Shown piece after piece: positions 52,801 to 63,602 of a stretch of 64,000 nt of DNA (positions are counted from its first letter, which is position 1; every line of letters starts with the position of its first letter). The position numbers were made by a program, and so were the translations under genes. The notes under the pieces were generated by a model, which made no database searches, had not been told where the DNA came from, and worked only from the letters and a program-made list of their open reading frames with translations. The stretch is taken from assembly GCF_932274485.2 (NCBI RefSeq), contig NC_065880.2, forward strand, positions 51,818,894 to 51,882,893, given 5' to 3'. Source of the stretch: Patella vulgata (taxonomy: Eukaryota > Mollusca > Gastropoda > Patellidae).

Positions 52801-55800
52801 CATTCATAAATTATCTACCGGTAAATAAAATAAACTATTCCAGTCACATATTCAAAATTATATTGTACTAAATGGAGAGATTTGTCAAATGTATTCATTG
52901 TGTGTGTTGAAACTGTTAGTTTGTTTCTACTCTTTCCAATGGACAATTACTAGCTCTGATGCTGCTGGTGATTTGATTTCACAAACATAATTTTAATTTG
53001 TTGTGGGGTCTAAAAAAGATATTTATATTTCCACTTAACCCTATTCCATATCCACTTTAAATGAAGAAATGCTTTTTCAGATCTTTAAATCCAGCACAGA
53101 TTATTCATAGTGATACAAATTTTTTAAATGAAATGACATGTCTGGTTTGCTATTCTAGGATCTATGGATTAAATTAAGAAGAATTAAAGATACAATTTCA
53201 TATTTCTTACCATATACAATACAAAAAGATATTTTTTAAACAAAATTTAAACAAATCTTTAATTATAGTAGATAATCGATAAACTTACCTCGATGTTGCA
53301 GCTCCATTGATGGATTTTCTTATATTTACTATGCTTACAGCAGTATTCAAACTGGAAACTTTATTTATAATACCATTGTTTAGATCATAATTAAATGTTG
53401 TTGTACTATTAACAGATACTTTAAGTGCCTAAAATATTCAAAAGACAATTTAAGAATAATAAACAATTTGTCATAAAATTGTTCATGATTCCTTATTTTG
53501 ATTGAACTTCACTTACAAGACAAGTCTTTTATGGTGGATACTAATGTAGTGTTTTCTTTCAGATTATTAAATTGTAAGAATTATGTTTATGCACTGTTAA
53601 TTTTCAAAACGCATGGTCAGCATTGAGACTTGAATACAGCAAATAATTAATTATGTTAATTCAAGAAGGCATGAGTACCGGAGCCATTTCATGATATGGA
53701 TAGCATCATTCATGTATATTGGAATGTGTACTATCTTTCGATGTAGACACTAGATTGGAGGGGTTACTACTAATCTCTGTGTAAAAAGAATGGGTACTAT
53801 CTTTCCATGTATATTAGAATGGTTACTATTAATCTCTTAGTGTATATTAGAAGGAATACTATCTTTCAGTATGTTAGAGTGTATACTACAATTCTCTTTG
53901 TGTATATTAAAATGTGTACAACTATCTTTCCATGTATATTATAAGAGTGCATACTACTCTAATCTCTTTGTGTTTATTAGAATGTGTACTATCTTTCCAT
54001 GTATATTATTAGAGTGCATATTACTAATCTCTTTGTGTTTATTGGAATGTGTACTATCTTTCCATGTATATTATTAGAGTGCATATTACTAATCTCTTTT
54101 TGTGCATATTAGAATGTGTACTATCTTTTCATGTAGATTAGAGTGCATACTTTAGAGCACATACTACTAATCTATTCATGTATATTAGAGTGCATACTTT
54201 AGAGAGCATTTATAAGTGTGTTTTAACAATTTTCAAGTGTAAATAATTTAATTAAATCAACCTGTCCATAATATCATATTTTTTGTATTGGACGTTAAAT
54301 CTGTAATAAACAACAACACACAACAGTATGGTGGCTGATTGGTATCATGTCGTGATGTCGCCCTTCATAACCCGACAACCCGACACCATGACAACACAAC
54401 ATTTTTAACCGACACTACGACATTTTCACCCGACACCACGACATTAAGAATGTTGTAATGTCGCGTAAAAATGTTGTATTGTCATGTAAAAATGATGTGA
54501 TGTCAGGTTGTCGTGGTGTTGACTTTATTTATCAATGTTGAAGCAGCCATGAATAATAGAGTGCTGACCCTTGCCGAGAACAAGTCAGCCCTCACTATCT
54601 CATCCTTCACTAAGAATACTTACCCTTCACTAACTGCGAATCAAGCTGGCCCTCACTACCAAATTCGCTGGATGATCATGACTTGAGTGTACTCACGTGC
54701 TCGGTATGGGCTAATTCGAGACTTCGATAAATAAAATCAATTGAAAGTAGTCTATTTTTAGTAACCCATTTCTTTGCTCAAAATAAAAATGCATTTATCT
54801 CTTCTAAAGTATGTAATCGTGAATGTGCCAGAAAATAATAAGTAGATTTAAAGAGCCATAGAAACTTACTTTCCGGTGATGTATGACACAAACTAGGTCA
54901 TTTCCGGACTAACATATGGTTTAATTTTATTTCAATAATTCGCTTGTGCGTAGGGGTCTTTAGTAGTGGGAGGAAACCGGAGGACCCAGAGAAAACCCAC
55001 GAGGTTGGACAAGGCGACCCTACTCCTTGTCACGCACAACCAGGGAATAGAAACCATGCCAGTTGACTCAATGACAGACTTTATGATTCAGCGCCTACAC
55101 GCTAACCATTCAGCCATCCACCCCCGATGTATGACACAATAACTGAAATTTCGTATAAAGACACGTATGTTGACATTAAACACTCGCCACACCCAGCCAC
55201 TCTCTTTAATTCAGCCAGTGAAGGCTACCAAACTTGTATCAATTTAAATTTAAAAAAGTATATTTTCCGCCCAAAATATAATAAATACATTTTAAGAGAG
55301 GATTGACTTTATACAGAATTTTTGATTAAGCCCCGCATATTTATTTCAAATCCCCCCCCCCCCCTTTTTCACTTTTCAAGGCAAGTAAATATAAATGTGC
55401 CAGAAAATTATTTATATATTTGAAAAGAACAGTGAAGGTGCTTTCTACTGATATGTAGCATGATATCTGGAATTTCGTGTTAAGACTCGTAATTTGGCAG
55501 TGAGGGCCAGCTTGATTCGCAGTTAGTGAAGGGTAAGTATTCTTAGTGAAGGATGAGATAGTGAGGGCTGACTTGATCTCGTGGCCGCTTCAACATTGAT
55601 AAATAAAGTCGACAACCCGACATCACAACATTATAACCCAACATTTTTACGCGACAATACGACATTTTTACGCGACATTACAACATTCTTAATGTTGTGG
55701 TGTCGGGTGAAAATGTCGTAGTGTTGGGTTAAAAATGTTGTGATGTCGGGTTGTCGTGGTGTTGGGTTATAATGTTGTGATGTCGGGTTGTCGCCTTATG

Positions 55801-58800
55801 AAGGGTGACACTACGACATCACGACATGATAGGGCCTACCAATCAGCCACCATACAACTTATATATTAGTGGTGCATTCTGTACATTAAGTCGTGTAATA
55901 CTAGTCTTTCCATGTAGGTCATACATATCAGAATATGTACTACAGTTACTTAACTTATGTTATTAGAAAGCATAGACTATTAATCTCTTCATTATATTAA
56001 ACACCACTCGCTCTTCTGACATTTGTCAGTGAGATTGGTGGAAACAGACATTAAGCACCATAAACAGGGAGAGAGAAATGGGGTTTAAAGTTCACTTGAC
56101 ACAAATATGGTCATTTCGGGACTATCATATATTGTTAAATTTTATTTCAATAATTCACACCACTTGACTCAGTGATAGACCTGCGCATTTAACCACAAAA
56201 GTACAAATAAATGACCAAAGGAATATGGCTCTCAGTGTTTCCTATATGCTCTTCGACTTGCCGGAAAAGAACAGAGTTGGGCAGGATACATAAGTAATAA
56301 CCCTGTGTGAAAGGATGACTGGTGGCCCTGGAAAGTACATTTGTGTTTTGGAGCTGAGACTTGTGGTAAGAAAATGTCTGAGACTCGTAACTGTGCTAGG
56401 TTCTGAGTGACAATGGTTGTTGGGCCTAGTTGTCCTACTGTCAGCCAGCGCCCAATCGTATTATGTATTAAACCTCTCTAAATCGGAGCAAGGGCGGCAA
56501 AACTGATCAGTCAGCTGCGGTCCTGATTACCTATCTTTATATCCCTTGTTACCAGGATCAATCATCCCATTATATTTTCAGTTTTAAATAGAACTATAGT
56601 ATTCCTGAATATCACAAGGTTCCATTTAATACAAAAAATTGATTAATTCCAATGCATTAAGAAGAATACTTTATAAAAAAAACTAGTATTATATGAATTC
56701 TATTTTCCTTTCTTTAAAATCTGGAAATGCCATGGCTCAGTGATTAGGTGTTGGCTTGCTAACCAGGAGATCCTGGGTTCAATCCTGGTGTTGGCCAAGA
56801 AATTTCCTCAGGAGTTTCTGGTGTGGTTTCCTCTTGTCAGTGGTGCAGGATAGAGGACCTTTCTAGGAACAGCACCTAGTCATTCAGATGGGACAAAAAA
56901 CTGAGGTCCAGTACACACATTCGTGTGCACGTAAAGAAAACTTGACAATTGGAATTCCAAATAAGTGTAGGCTGCATAGGCGTAGGAGCAATGAAAAATT
57001 CAACGACCTTTTTTTTCTATTAACGTTTAGAGAAAAAATATAACTAATTTATTTCTATGAGATCCACACTGCCTGAAAAGTATTTTCTCGTCTTTTCCTT
57101 GTCCACTGCATGCCGGAAAATATGCCCGAAGCTCTCTTATGATATATGTATGCCCGAAAAAACAGTATTGATTTTGGGCAATTTTCTCTTATGCCCCCCT
57201 GAATAACTTTGAGCTCCTATGCCTATGGTAGGCTGTAATACCACACTCCAGACAAAATGGTGCAGAAAATTCTAACCTCATTGCTTGAAGAAAATTGTCC
57301 AGCTATTTCTATGTTATTACAATCTTTCTTTGTTTTGAGAATTGAATTGGAAGACAATTTTTCGTATACTGCAGAACATTCTCCTGATACATCTACCTGT
57401 AAAACAAACACATCAAAACATTCCTTTAATATCAGGGAGTATGTTTATTTTAAATGGTAATATAGTAATATTTATACGGTAAGAACCTACATATATAAAT
57501 GTATGATACAAAATTATAGTGTATATTATTTGGAATCAACAGCATGAACTAGTAAAATGTTTTTATTTGTAAATTGTAACGATAATCAGAATAATGTAAC
57601 AATGAAAGCAAACCTCTGTTCGTTTTCCAGATTCTTCTTGCAACTGGAAAAGTGCTGCTATACCTTTTTTAATATTTGTACAGAATATGCAATCAGGTTC
57701 TGTTAGATACACACTGTTTACTGTATCTTTATTCAATTCAAAATATAAAGGATACTTCAACAGAGATCCTAATATCTTTTCTTGATTTACTCTTGAAGCA
57801 CTTGTGACCTTTGCACTGGTTATCTTTAAAAAAAAAACCCAAAAAACTGATAATCTTAATAACTACAAAAAAAGAAATAAATATGCAAAGCCAAGTAATA
57901 AAAATCAATAATATTTCAACACCAGAGTAAAAACACTATGGTAAATAAATGATTGGCATATTCTTTATGTCATAAAAACAATCCCACAAAGTTTCCGTTT
58001 CAACTATAAGTATAAGCTTTAGTCAATTAAAATTAAAGTCTTAATGGCTGGGAGACTCGAAGTTGGGCTCAAATTTTACACTTAAATCTTGATTATTTCC
58101 AAATTTGGAAAAGCTTCTTTCTGAATAATCAATCACATAACAAGATTTGATTAAAATTCATGTTTCAAGAACATTCACTTGATGAAAACATGGATAATCA
58201 CCATATTTACCGGTATGGTTCGATTGTCTTAAAGATTTACAGAAATTGAATTCAAGCATCAATCACTTTACACTGTAAAAATAGCATATTTTAAACTATT
58301 TTCAAAAGTGACCAAACAATCAACCTCCATTAGTCAACACATGAAAGATATTTCCTTACTTTCACTCTGAAAAGCTGTGAATCATCAAACTGAAAAACAG
58401 GAGACACATCAACATCCATCTGTAAATGGAATCCAGTTCCTTTCTGTGAATATTTGCCTCCTTTATTGTCCAAATCGTTGAAAAACACTGATGTTTCATA
58501 ATTATATCTGTAAGATCTTCCATTTTCATATAACAGTGCATCACCTACAGTTATGGAAAAAGTAAAATAACTTCAAAATATATACATTTCTAGAGACAAA
58601 CCCAAACAACATGCACTAATAATACTATATGACCATTAACAGCTTAAAAAATAAGATATGTAAAATATTATATATGCATCAATTCTTGAAAAAATCAAAA
58701 CTATATTAGTACATGTATATTATAAAAATACTTTACTGTACCATAAACATAATCAATAGTTAGCAATCTCTTCTATCTCTTTTCATCGAAAAAGCTTCGA

Positions 58801-60117
58801 AAAGGTGGAGAAGCAGCGTTAAGTGTAAATTCATTACAATCTGACATACTCCTCTAAAACTCCTATTTTTATTTGAACATAATATAGGCCTGTAATACCG
58901 TACCTTAAAATGATGCTCATCTCATACTTTCAAAAGATCTCAATATTGGTGCATCAAAACTAATTGAAATATAATGTTTGAGGTAAGAAGTGTAAGTATA
59001 TGAAATGACCTATATTATGCAAATTAGAAATTATTAACCTATTTGAAATCAGATAACAATTTCATTTTGTTCATTTTTTCTGATTTTTACAGTGCATTGT
59101 AATCTAACCAACTTTCTATCATCACCATCTTTTACCAGGAAGAAAAATAGACGATTGTATTCCAAATGCTTCTGACCCAATAACCACTCAAAATCATTTT
59201 CATATCATTTGTCCATAATACATTATCATACTACCGGTATGTATACAGTCAATTTGATAAGTCAAGGTATTCACATAATTTGAACAGAGACTTTAAACAA
59301 AATATATAGTACAACAACAAAAAAATGAAACAGTTATGAATGACATGATTTGAATCAGCTTGGGAACATATCAAATACTCTTTTAGAAAGACAAATAAAC
59401 CCAATGAACTATACATTACTATGGGACCATTAATGGTTGTCAGAATTACTTGACAAAAAAATGGGAATAGGCATACATTATTTTCCATTCAGTGTAAACT
59501 TTATCCTTCTTTAAACACACAGAGAGCAAAATTGGTGAGTAAGGACTAATCAGGTGTTGCAGCAACCCCAAAAGTTATCTTGAACACTGATACATGTAAC
59601 TATTTAATTATTCTCCTAAAAGATGATTCATGTAAGTTATTATGACAATTCATTTCATCAGTTAATTGACCTTTGAATATTGTATGTTTTAGATAATAAA
59701 TGTTGTAGTTATGTGTCATTAGAATGATTACAATTAATTCATATCAGGTAGTTGATCCACTGAAACTTACAAAATATATCCTGTAGGTACAAAACAAAAT
59801 CTATCACATACAGTACCCCTGATCCCCACCCCACCTCCCCCTGCATAATTTAGTTTTCTAAATTCCATAATACCATATTTGTTGGGAAAAAGCATTACAT
59901 TTCTGTTGAAATTTGAAAATGAAAGGCAAAGTTATTGTTAATGACTTTCAGAAAGTTGCATATTAGCATTTTATTACAAAATTACAGATAGATCTAGCTA
60001 GTGCAGATTAAACTTGGGCCAATGAATAGCTCCTTGCTCCCCTCCCATTCAAAAACACACAAAAAAGAAATTAAGTTCAAAAATATAACTTTTAAATTTC
60101 TTTCCTTCCAAACAATT

Positions 60118-60167
<50 letters not shown>

Positions 60168-60773
60168 TATCAGTTCAAATTATCTTGCAAGTAAATAATT
60201 TTAGAACCTAGTAATGAAGTATCTCAACACCTCTTATCTAAAATTAGGTTGTCATAATGTTTTCCTATGAATGGAATGGTTATTAAAATGAATCATACTA
60301 AACAGTTTCCTTGTAAGTTGTGTAGAATGTATATGATCCCCTCTTCTGTTATAACCTTTAATTAATAAAGTTTGGGCTACCTGTATTGAAGTTAAATTTA
60401 AACATATGAAATAACATTTACAAAATACTGTGGTAACAGTTTTTGTGATTATAATGCCATTCAAAATCTAGGAGTAGGCTATAAGTTTACTCTGTGGTCC
60501 ACGTAGTCTACCTTAAGATTTTGGCAACTAGGACAATATTATACACTTATCACAGCCAGACATATAAGATATAGTTCTAAACGTCAACAGCCATGTTATC
60601 CCACGCCAAAAGACCATTGTTTGGAACTTAGCACCGTCAAACTCAAAGATAACTGAATTTGGTGTAAAATTAGATCCATAAAATGGTTTCAAATCGTGCA
60701 AAATGTTCAATGATCACTTACTCAGTACATAGGTTACTGTTAGTAATACGAGAACTTTCACGCCACAAGCCAT
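43841..60773 (-). CDS. MTTP: Microsomal triglyceride transfer protein large subunit
   Basis: Eighteen coding exons (in order): 60722-60773, 58360-58544, 57614-57823, 57277-57396, 53289-53428, 52634-52722, 51890-51966, 51290-51450, 50975-51143, 50554-50664, 50025-50240, 48432-48646, 48217-48314, 47722-47843, 45713-45949, 45341-45495, 44334-44504, 43841-43988. All junctions keep frame; total 2676 nt = 891 aa plus stop (human about 894). The protein loads lipid onto apolipoprotein B-type particles in the ER lumen, in complex with protein disulfide isomerase. Residues 1-18 are a signal peptide. By family, about 20-290 form the N-terminal beta-barrel, 290-600 the helical domain, and 600-891 the C-terminal lipid-binding sheets. 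Diagnostic matches include NIKKGIAALFQLQEESG (exon 3), LPESMVLLLKYAEE (exon 11), PTAGMSLTLLDVLL (exon 15), VQGVASLDLSGLVSISLW (exon 16), LDSSIIKAG (exon 17) and RYEKL in the last exon. Exon 15 has a Glu-rich stretch (about residues 667-687). Apolipoprotein B and vitellogenin share this fold but are far longer. Introns hold hAT elements, SINEs and a minisatellite. Confidence 0.96.
44930..45285 (-). repeat. SINE-2 (tRNA-derived), nearly full length
   Basis: On the reverse strand the head reads GGCTCAGTGAGTAAGAC (box A) and GTTCGATCCCAGTG (box B), then TTGGCCAAGAAAGTTCATC and a body shared with 1526 and 56726. It lies in MTTP intron 16, between exons 16 and 17. Confidence 0.85.
46370..47520. mobile_element. 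hAT TIR element, copy 2, with perfect 8-bp TSD
   Basis: The ends are CAGGGCTCACACTG and CAGCGTGAGCCCTG, flanked by TGGGTTCT at 46362-46369 and 47521-47528. The 8-bp duplication and CAGGG termini mark it as hAT. 1151 bp, no transposase ORF, so non-autonomous. It lies in MTTP intron 14. Confidence 0.92.
48829..49826. mobile_element. hAT-like TIR element in MTTP intron 11
   Basis: Perfect 16-bp terminal inverted repeats, TAGAGCTGGGTGATAT and ATATCACCCAGCTCTA, flanked by CTCTGTGG and TTCTGTGG (7 of 8). 998 bp. No transposase ORF. It includes a 21-bp tandem array at its right end. Confidence 0.85.
49728..49798. repeat. 21-bp tandem array
   Basis: About three and a half copies of ATCGCAATATTTTCTGAAAAT, inside the hAT-like element near its right end. 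Confidence 0.9.
52260..52485 (-). mobile_element. Family C fragment, reverse orientation
   Basis: On the reverse strand it reads TTGAAAATCTTGTG, ATTGCCATGGAATTT and a GTATAAATT block, matching family C monomers loosely. It lies in MTTP intron 6. Confidence 0.5.
53700..54210. repeat. Minisatellite, period about 65-75 bp
   Basis: Seven or so units built from GTACTATCTTTCCATGTATA, TTAGAGTGCATACTACTAAT and CTCTTTGTGTTTATTAGAAT. It lies in MTTP intron 4. Weaker units resume at 55866-55990, beyond the inverted-repeat element. Confidence 0.85.
54326..55857. mobile_element. Long-inverted-repeat element with CGACA-type subrepeats
   Basis: The ends are GTATGGTGGCTGATTGG and CCAATCAGCCACCATAC. Arms of about 345 bp (54326-54670, about 55495-55857) are inverted copies and contain degenerate short units such as CGACATTTTTACG and GTTGTGATGTCGGG in both directions. 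The interior holds a SINE-1 insertion with its own duplication and an oligo-C run at about 55353. No transposase ORF. It appears to have inserted within or beside the minisatellite. Confidence 0.8.
54892..55125 (-). repeat. SINE-1 insertion with 14-bp target-site duplication
   Basis: Reverse copy of SINE-1 flanked by GATGTATGACACAA at 54878-54891 and again at 55126-55139, a perfect 14-bp duplication. It sits inside the long inverted-repeat element of 54326-55857, so it is the younger of the two. The (AG)n end and part of the 3' tail are missing. Confidence 0.9.
56068..56195 (-). repeat. SINE-1 (tRNA-derived), internally deleted copy
   Basis: GAGAGAGAAATGGGGTTTAA, a CACAAATATGGTCATTTCGG block and TTTTATTTCAATAATTCAC match the reverse of SINE-1. 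The GC-rich body is deleted and a short piece of the head follows. Confidence 0.75.
56726..56980 (+). repeat. SINE-2 (tRNA-derived), 5' two-thirds
   Basis: Head CATGGCTCAGTGATTAGG (box A) and GGGTTCAATCCTGG (box B), then TTGGCCAAGAAATTTCCTC and TCAGATGGGACAAAAAAC. The 3' third is missing. It lies in MTTP intron 4. Confidence 0.85.
60122..60166. repeat. (TA)n microsatellite
   Basis: About 21 TA units in MTTP intron 1. Confidence 0.95.
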
Positions 60774-60857
60774 ACTGGACTAGACGACACAACTGAAGCC
60801 GTTGATATGGAGCTTCCTGCACGTCAGATGTGCGAGGCTGAAAGGATTTTGGACGAA

Positions 60858-60870
60858 CGGACAAAGTTCA
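60858..60870 (+). promoter_or_regulatory. DR1-type nuclear receptor (HNF4-like) site
   Basis: CGGACAAAGTTCA reads as two hexamers (CGGACA, AGTTCA) in direct repeat with one spacer base, a DR1 site as bound by HNF4 or RXR dimers. It lies 85 bp upstream of the MTTP start codon. Mammalian MTTP promoters are known to use an HNF4/DR1 site. One match is weak evidence on its own. Confidence 0.45.
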
Positions 60871-60912
60871 TTAGTACAACCACTAGGCCTATACAAGAGT
60901 TAACCACTGTGT

Positions 60913-60967
60913 TATCACACTATCAGCATTTAAATTATCTCATTGATAAGTAATTAGATAATTGATA
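60913..60967. promoter_or_regulatory. Cluster of six GATA cores upstream of MTTP
   Basis: TATC at 60913, 60921 and 60936 and GATA at 60945, 60957 and 60964 give six cores in 55 bp, 140-194 bp upstream of the MTTP start. GATA factors drive gut genes in many animals, which would suit MTTP. AT-rich DNA yields such cores by chance, so this is suggestive only. Confidence 0.3.
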
Positions 60968-61244
60968 ACAATCATTCAAGTATGAAATTTTTCAATTGAT
61001 CCTAAATCTGGGATGAACAAAGGAACGTAATTATGAGGAGTTTTTGTATTAGATAAGGCCATTTTTTTTTTCGGAATCTCCCAGTTATCTGAAATAAGCA
61101 CTGCGGGAATTTTTGTGCTATGCATTATAAACAAGTCGCTCCGTTATTAAACGTACATTACATACATAGTCATAGTATTTTATAGCGTTATTGGGAAAGG
61201 ACAACTTCTTGCGCGTGATAAATTTAGCAGACGATGCTTGGAAA

Positions 61245-61254
61245 TATCGCGAGA
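61245..61254 (+). promoter_or_regulatory. TATCGCGAGA promoter motif
   Basis: TATCGCGAGA fits the TMTCGCGANR motif found in many vertebrate housekeeping promoters. It lies about 110 bp before the TRMT10A ATG, in a short CpG-containing patch. It is placed where a core or proximal element of a housekeeping promoter would be expected. Confidence 0.45.
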
Positions 61255-61362
61255 ACGCTGAAAATCACACGAGATTGAAGATGTCAGCCTCCATTGCCAA
61301 CATGATTTCGGATTATAATCATTAATAAACAAACATATTGAGTTATAAGATTGTGAATTGAA

Positions 61363-62733
61363 ATGGCTTGTTTGGACAAAAACACGCCTGAAACCGAAAA
61401 GACGCCTTCACCTACTCAAATTGGTGAACAAATGAATTCAGATGCACCACATCAAGAAGGCACTGATCAAACTGAAATTGAAACGGAAGCAAAGCCGCTT
61501 TCTAAAAATCAACAGAAGAAACTGAAAAAGAGAGAGAAGTGGTTGCAGTTAAAAGCAGTGAAAAGGTTTCATTAAGATGTTCAGTTACATTGTTCAGACG
61601 TTCACAGAGACTGGCACGCGACCGTTTAGTAGTAAAGAGTTTCCCAGTAAAATTGACTGGGAAGCGATTTTATTTTCGACAAGATAGGACAGTTCTTGAA
61701 CGTATATACAGGGCGAGTGTAATGAGACCTAGGTTCAGAGCTGAACTACAGGTTGGCATGCGCGTAACTTGACTGTTGGAATTCAGTAGCTGTCTGTCAA
61801 AATTTCCCTCATAGTGTCGTAGTTGTCATAGCACACATATACCTGTCTTCATGACTAATAATAGCTTAGTTGGTGCAAAAAAGTAGGACAATAAACCCCA
61901 TTTCATTCATTTATTCATTCATTCAAATTACCTACTATTGAAAGGAGTATTATGGGAGATGAGTTGACAGTTGTCGCTAAAATAGTTAAAAAATGAATAA
62001 CATAATTAGAATATGCTGAAAATTTCAGTCAAATTGCTCCACTCTGAACCAAGATATAGATTTTAAATTTTAGGCTAGCCTCGATCGTCATTACTTAAGT
62101 CAGTACGATCAAAAACAAAGTCTCGATTATCCATTTTTATGTTTAATTAGTTTTCAAAAAATGTATTCCAATCGGCTAAATATTGCAGGCTAGTGATGGC
62201 ATCGAGAGTTGATTATGGTCTCGATAAGTTGATAAATGTCTAATTAATAATTTAGATAACATTTCAAGCCTAAAGAAAGACCTGCAATAAGCAGATTTAG
62301 CTCTTTCATTATGTATGTTTATGAGATTGCTTATAAAGTGCCATATTCATGAAACTTGTAACTATTACTTTTTAAAGGTAACGTCTAATTTCAATTTATA
62401 ACAACAAATTTCTTGATAAATTATCCCTTTTTTATGAGTGGCTCACAACTGTAGATCTGCTACTGGTTAAGTATGGTAATGCTTTAAATTGCTGACTGAA
62501 AGAATATACAGTTGACAAAACTACTAGGTATTTGCATGCAATGTGTTCTCTTTTGTAATCACTTCAGGGCAGGTGAAAAAAATAAAAGAAAGAGAAAGTA
62601 TGCTGAAGCAAGAGAGAAGGGTGTAACTTTGGGTCCAACTAGAAAATCTTTAAAAAGAACAGGGATGAAAGATTCCCAGTGTAAAGTTAGAGTGGTGATT
62701 GATTGTTCGTTTGATAACATGATGACCTACAAG
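61363..62733 (+). CDS. TRMT10A: tRNA (guanine-9-N1)-methyltransferase, 5' part (runs off the window)
   Basis: Two exons, 61363-61565 and 62568-62733, join in frame to give the first 123 residues; the second ends at a clean donor before GTAATA, and I find no further exon to 64000, so the gene continues beyond the edge. The family is the Trm10 SPOUT methyltransferases, which methylate N1 of guanosine at position 9 of tRNAs using S-adenosylmethionine, in nucleus and cytoplasm. Evidence: an N-terminal acidic, low-complexity tail; the LSKNQQKKLKKREKW motif (about residues 47-61), equivalent to ISKRQMKKLIKQKQW in human TRMT10A; a Lys/Arg-rich helix (KRKRKYAEAREKG); and VRVVIDCSFDNMM (residues 107-119), the first strand of the SPOUT domain. 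The start is the first ATG. The gene lies head to head with MTTP. TRMT10B is possible, but the N-terminal motif and the neighbour favour TRMT10A. Confidence 0.9.
61785..61925 (+). repeat. SINE-2 3' fragment
   Basis: AATTTCCCTCATAG...GTCTTCATGACTAATAATAG...GTAGGACAATAAACCCCATT matches the SINE-2 3' end, followed by (ATTC)n. It lies in TRMT10A intron 1. Confidence 0.6.
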
Positions 62734-62763
62734 GTAATAAAATAACTGGGCATGATTTGCAGT

Positions 62764-63002
62764 TTTTATACTCCCGTTCTTCCGGCCAGCCGGCCGGCTA
62801 GATGCTAAAGTTAAAATCAGATTGACTTTAAATTTATACACAGTGTTTAAGATCATGAGACGAAGAAGCTTATTGATTTTCGGTGATTTCCGATAATTAC
62901 TGCCAGAGTTATGGCCCTTGATCACTTCAAAAAATCTTGTGGACACTCTAGAGGCTAAAGTTAATATCTGATTGACTTTAAATTTATACACAGTGTTAAA
63001 TC
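62764..63002 (+). mobile_element. Family C fragment
   Basis: About one and a half well-kept monomers (GATGCTAAAGTTAAAATC, CAGAGTTATGGCCCTTGATC, GGACACTCTAGAGGCTAAAG). It lies just after TRMT10A exon 2. Confidence 0.75.
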
Positions 63003-63175
63003 TCAATCAAATGACAATCTCTAGTGTCTGGTTATCCCAGTCTATACCGATAGTATTTATCTCCAGATAAGAATATGGCGTCACTGTTTGACATGACTTG
63101 TGGAATATGTCTAGCCTCGTTCTTCGAGTCCCTTGTTACACAAATGGCGCTGAAACGCATTATGGGACACGATTC

Positions 63176-63298
63176 TTATACCAATAGTAAAATGGTTATT
63201 TTGTCTTAAACATTGGATGTCAGAAGCCCATCTTTTCCCGGTTCGTATACCAATAGTAAAATGTTTATTTTGTCTTAAACATTGGATGATATTGCGTT
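63176..63298. repeat. Short tandem duplication, about 70-bp period
   Basis: TATACCAATAGTAAAATGGT...GTCTTAAACATTGGATG occurs at about 63177 and again at about 63248, nearly unchanged. It lies downstream of TRMT10A exon 2. Confidence 0.85.
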
Positions 63299-63602
63299 AG
63301 AGACTTAGCTACTTTAATCCATACTAATATGTAGACCTACCAAGATTCATTATTTAACAATTACAGTATTTTAGTTTGCAAGGGATTCATTGCCAAATCG
63401 CTCAAATCACGTTCAGAGACTTTAAGAGGCACTCCCCCTTTGACGATCTTTACCAATTTACCATATTTGAACCTGCCACAGGGCATCTCTCTCATAGTTT
63501 AGCTCAGTGAAATGTTGTGTATGATACAACTTATAGCTATGAGGCCTAAACCAGTCTGTGTTTGTTAGTCACACATTATCCCAAATTTTCATAATTAGAT
63601 GA

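Larger units (their letters stand above)
60774..61362. promoter_or_regulatory. Shared divergent promoter region of MTTP and TRMT10A
   Basis: Only 589 bp separate the two start codons, with transcription leading outwards. The interval has no repeat family copy, unlike almost all other intergenic DNA here. On the MTTP side there is a DR1-like site and a cluster of GATA cores; on the TRMT10A side a TATCGCGAGA motif and locally more CpG. Function as a bidirectional promoter is inferred from layout. Confidence 0.7.

Noticed and set aside
61539-61772. Basic 77-codon ORF overlapping the TRMT10A exon 1 donor
   Set aside because: It is out of frame with TRMT10A and starts inside its exon; no family features.
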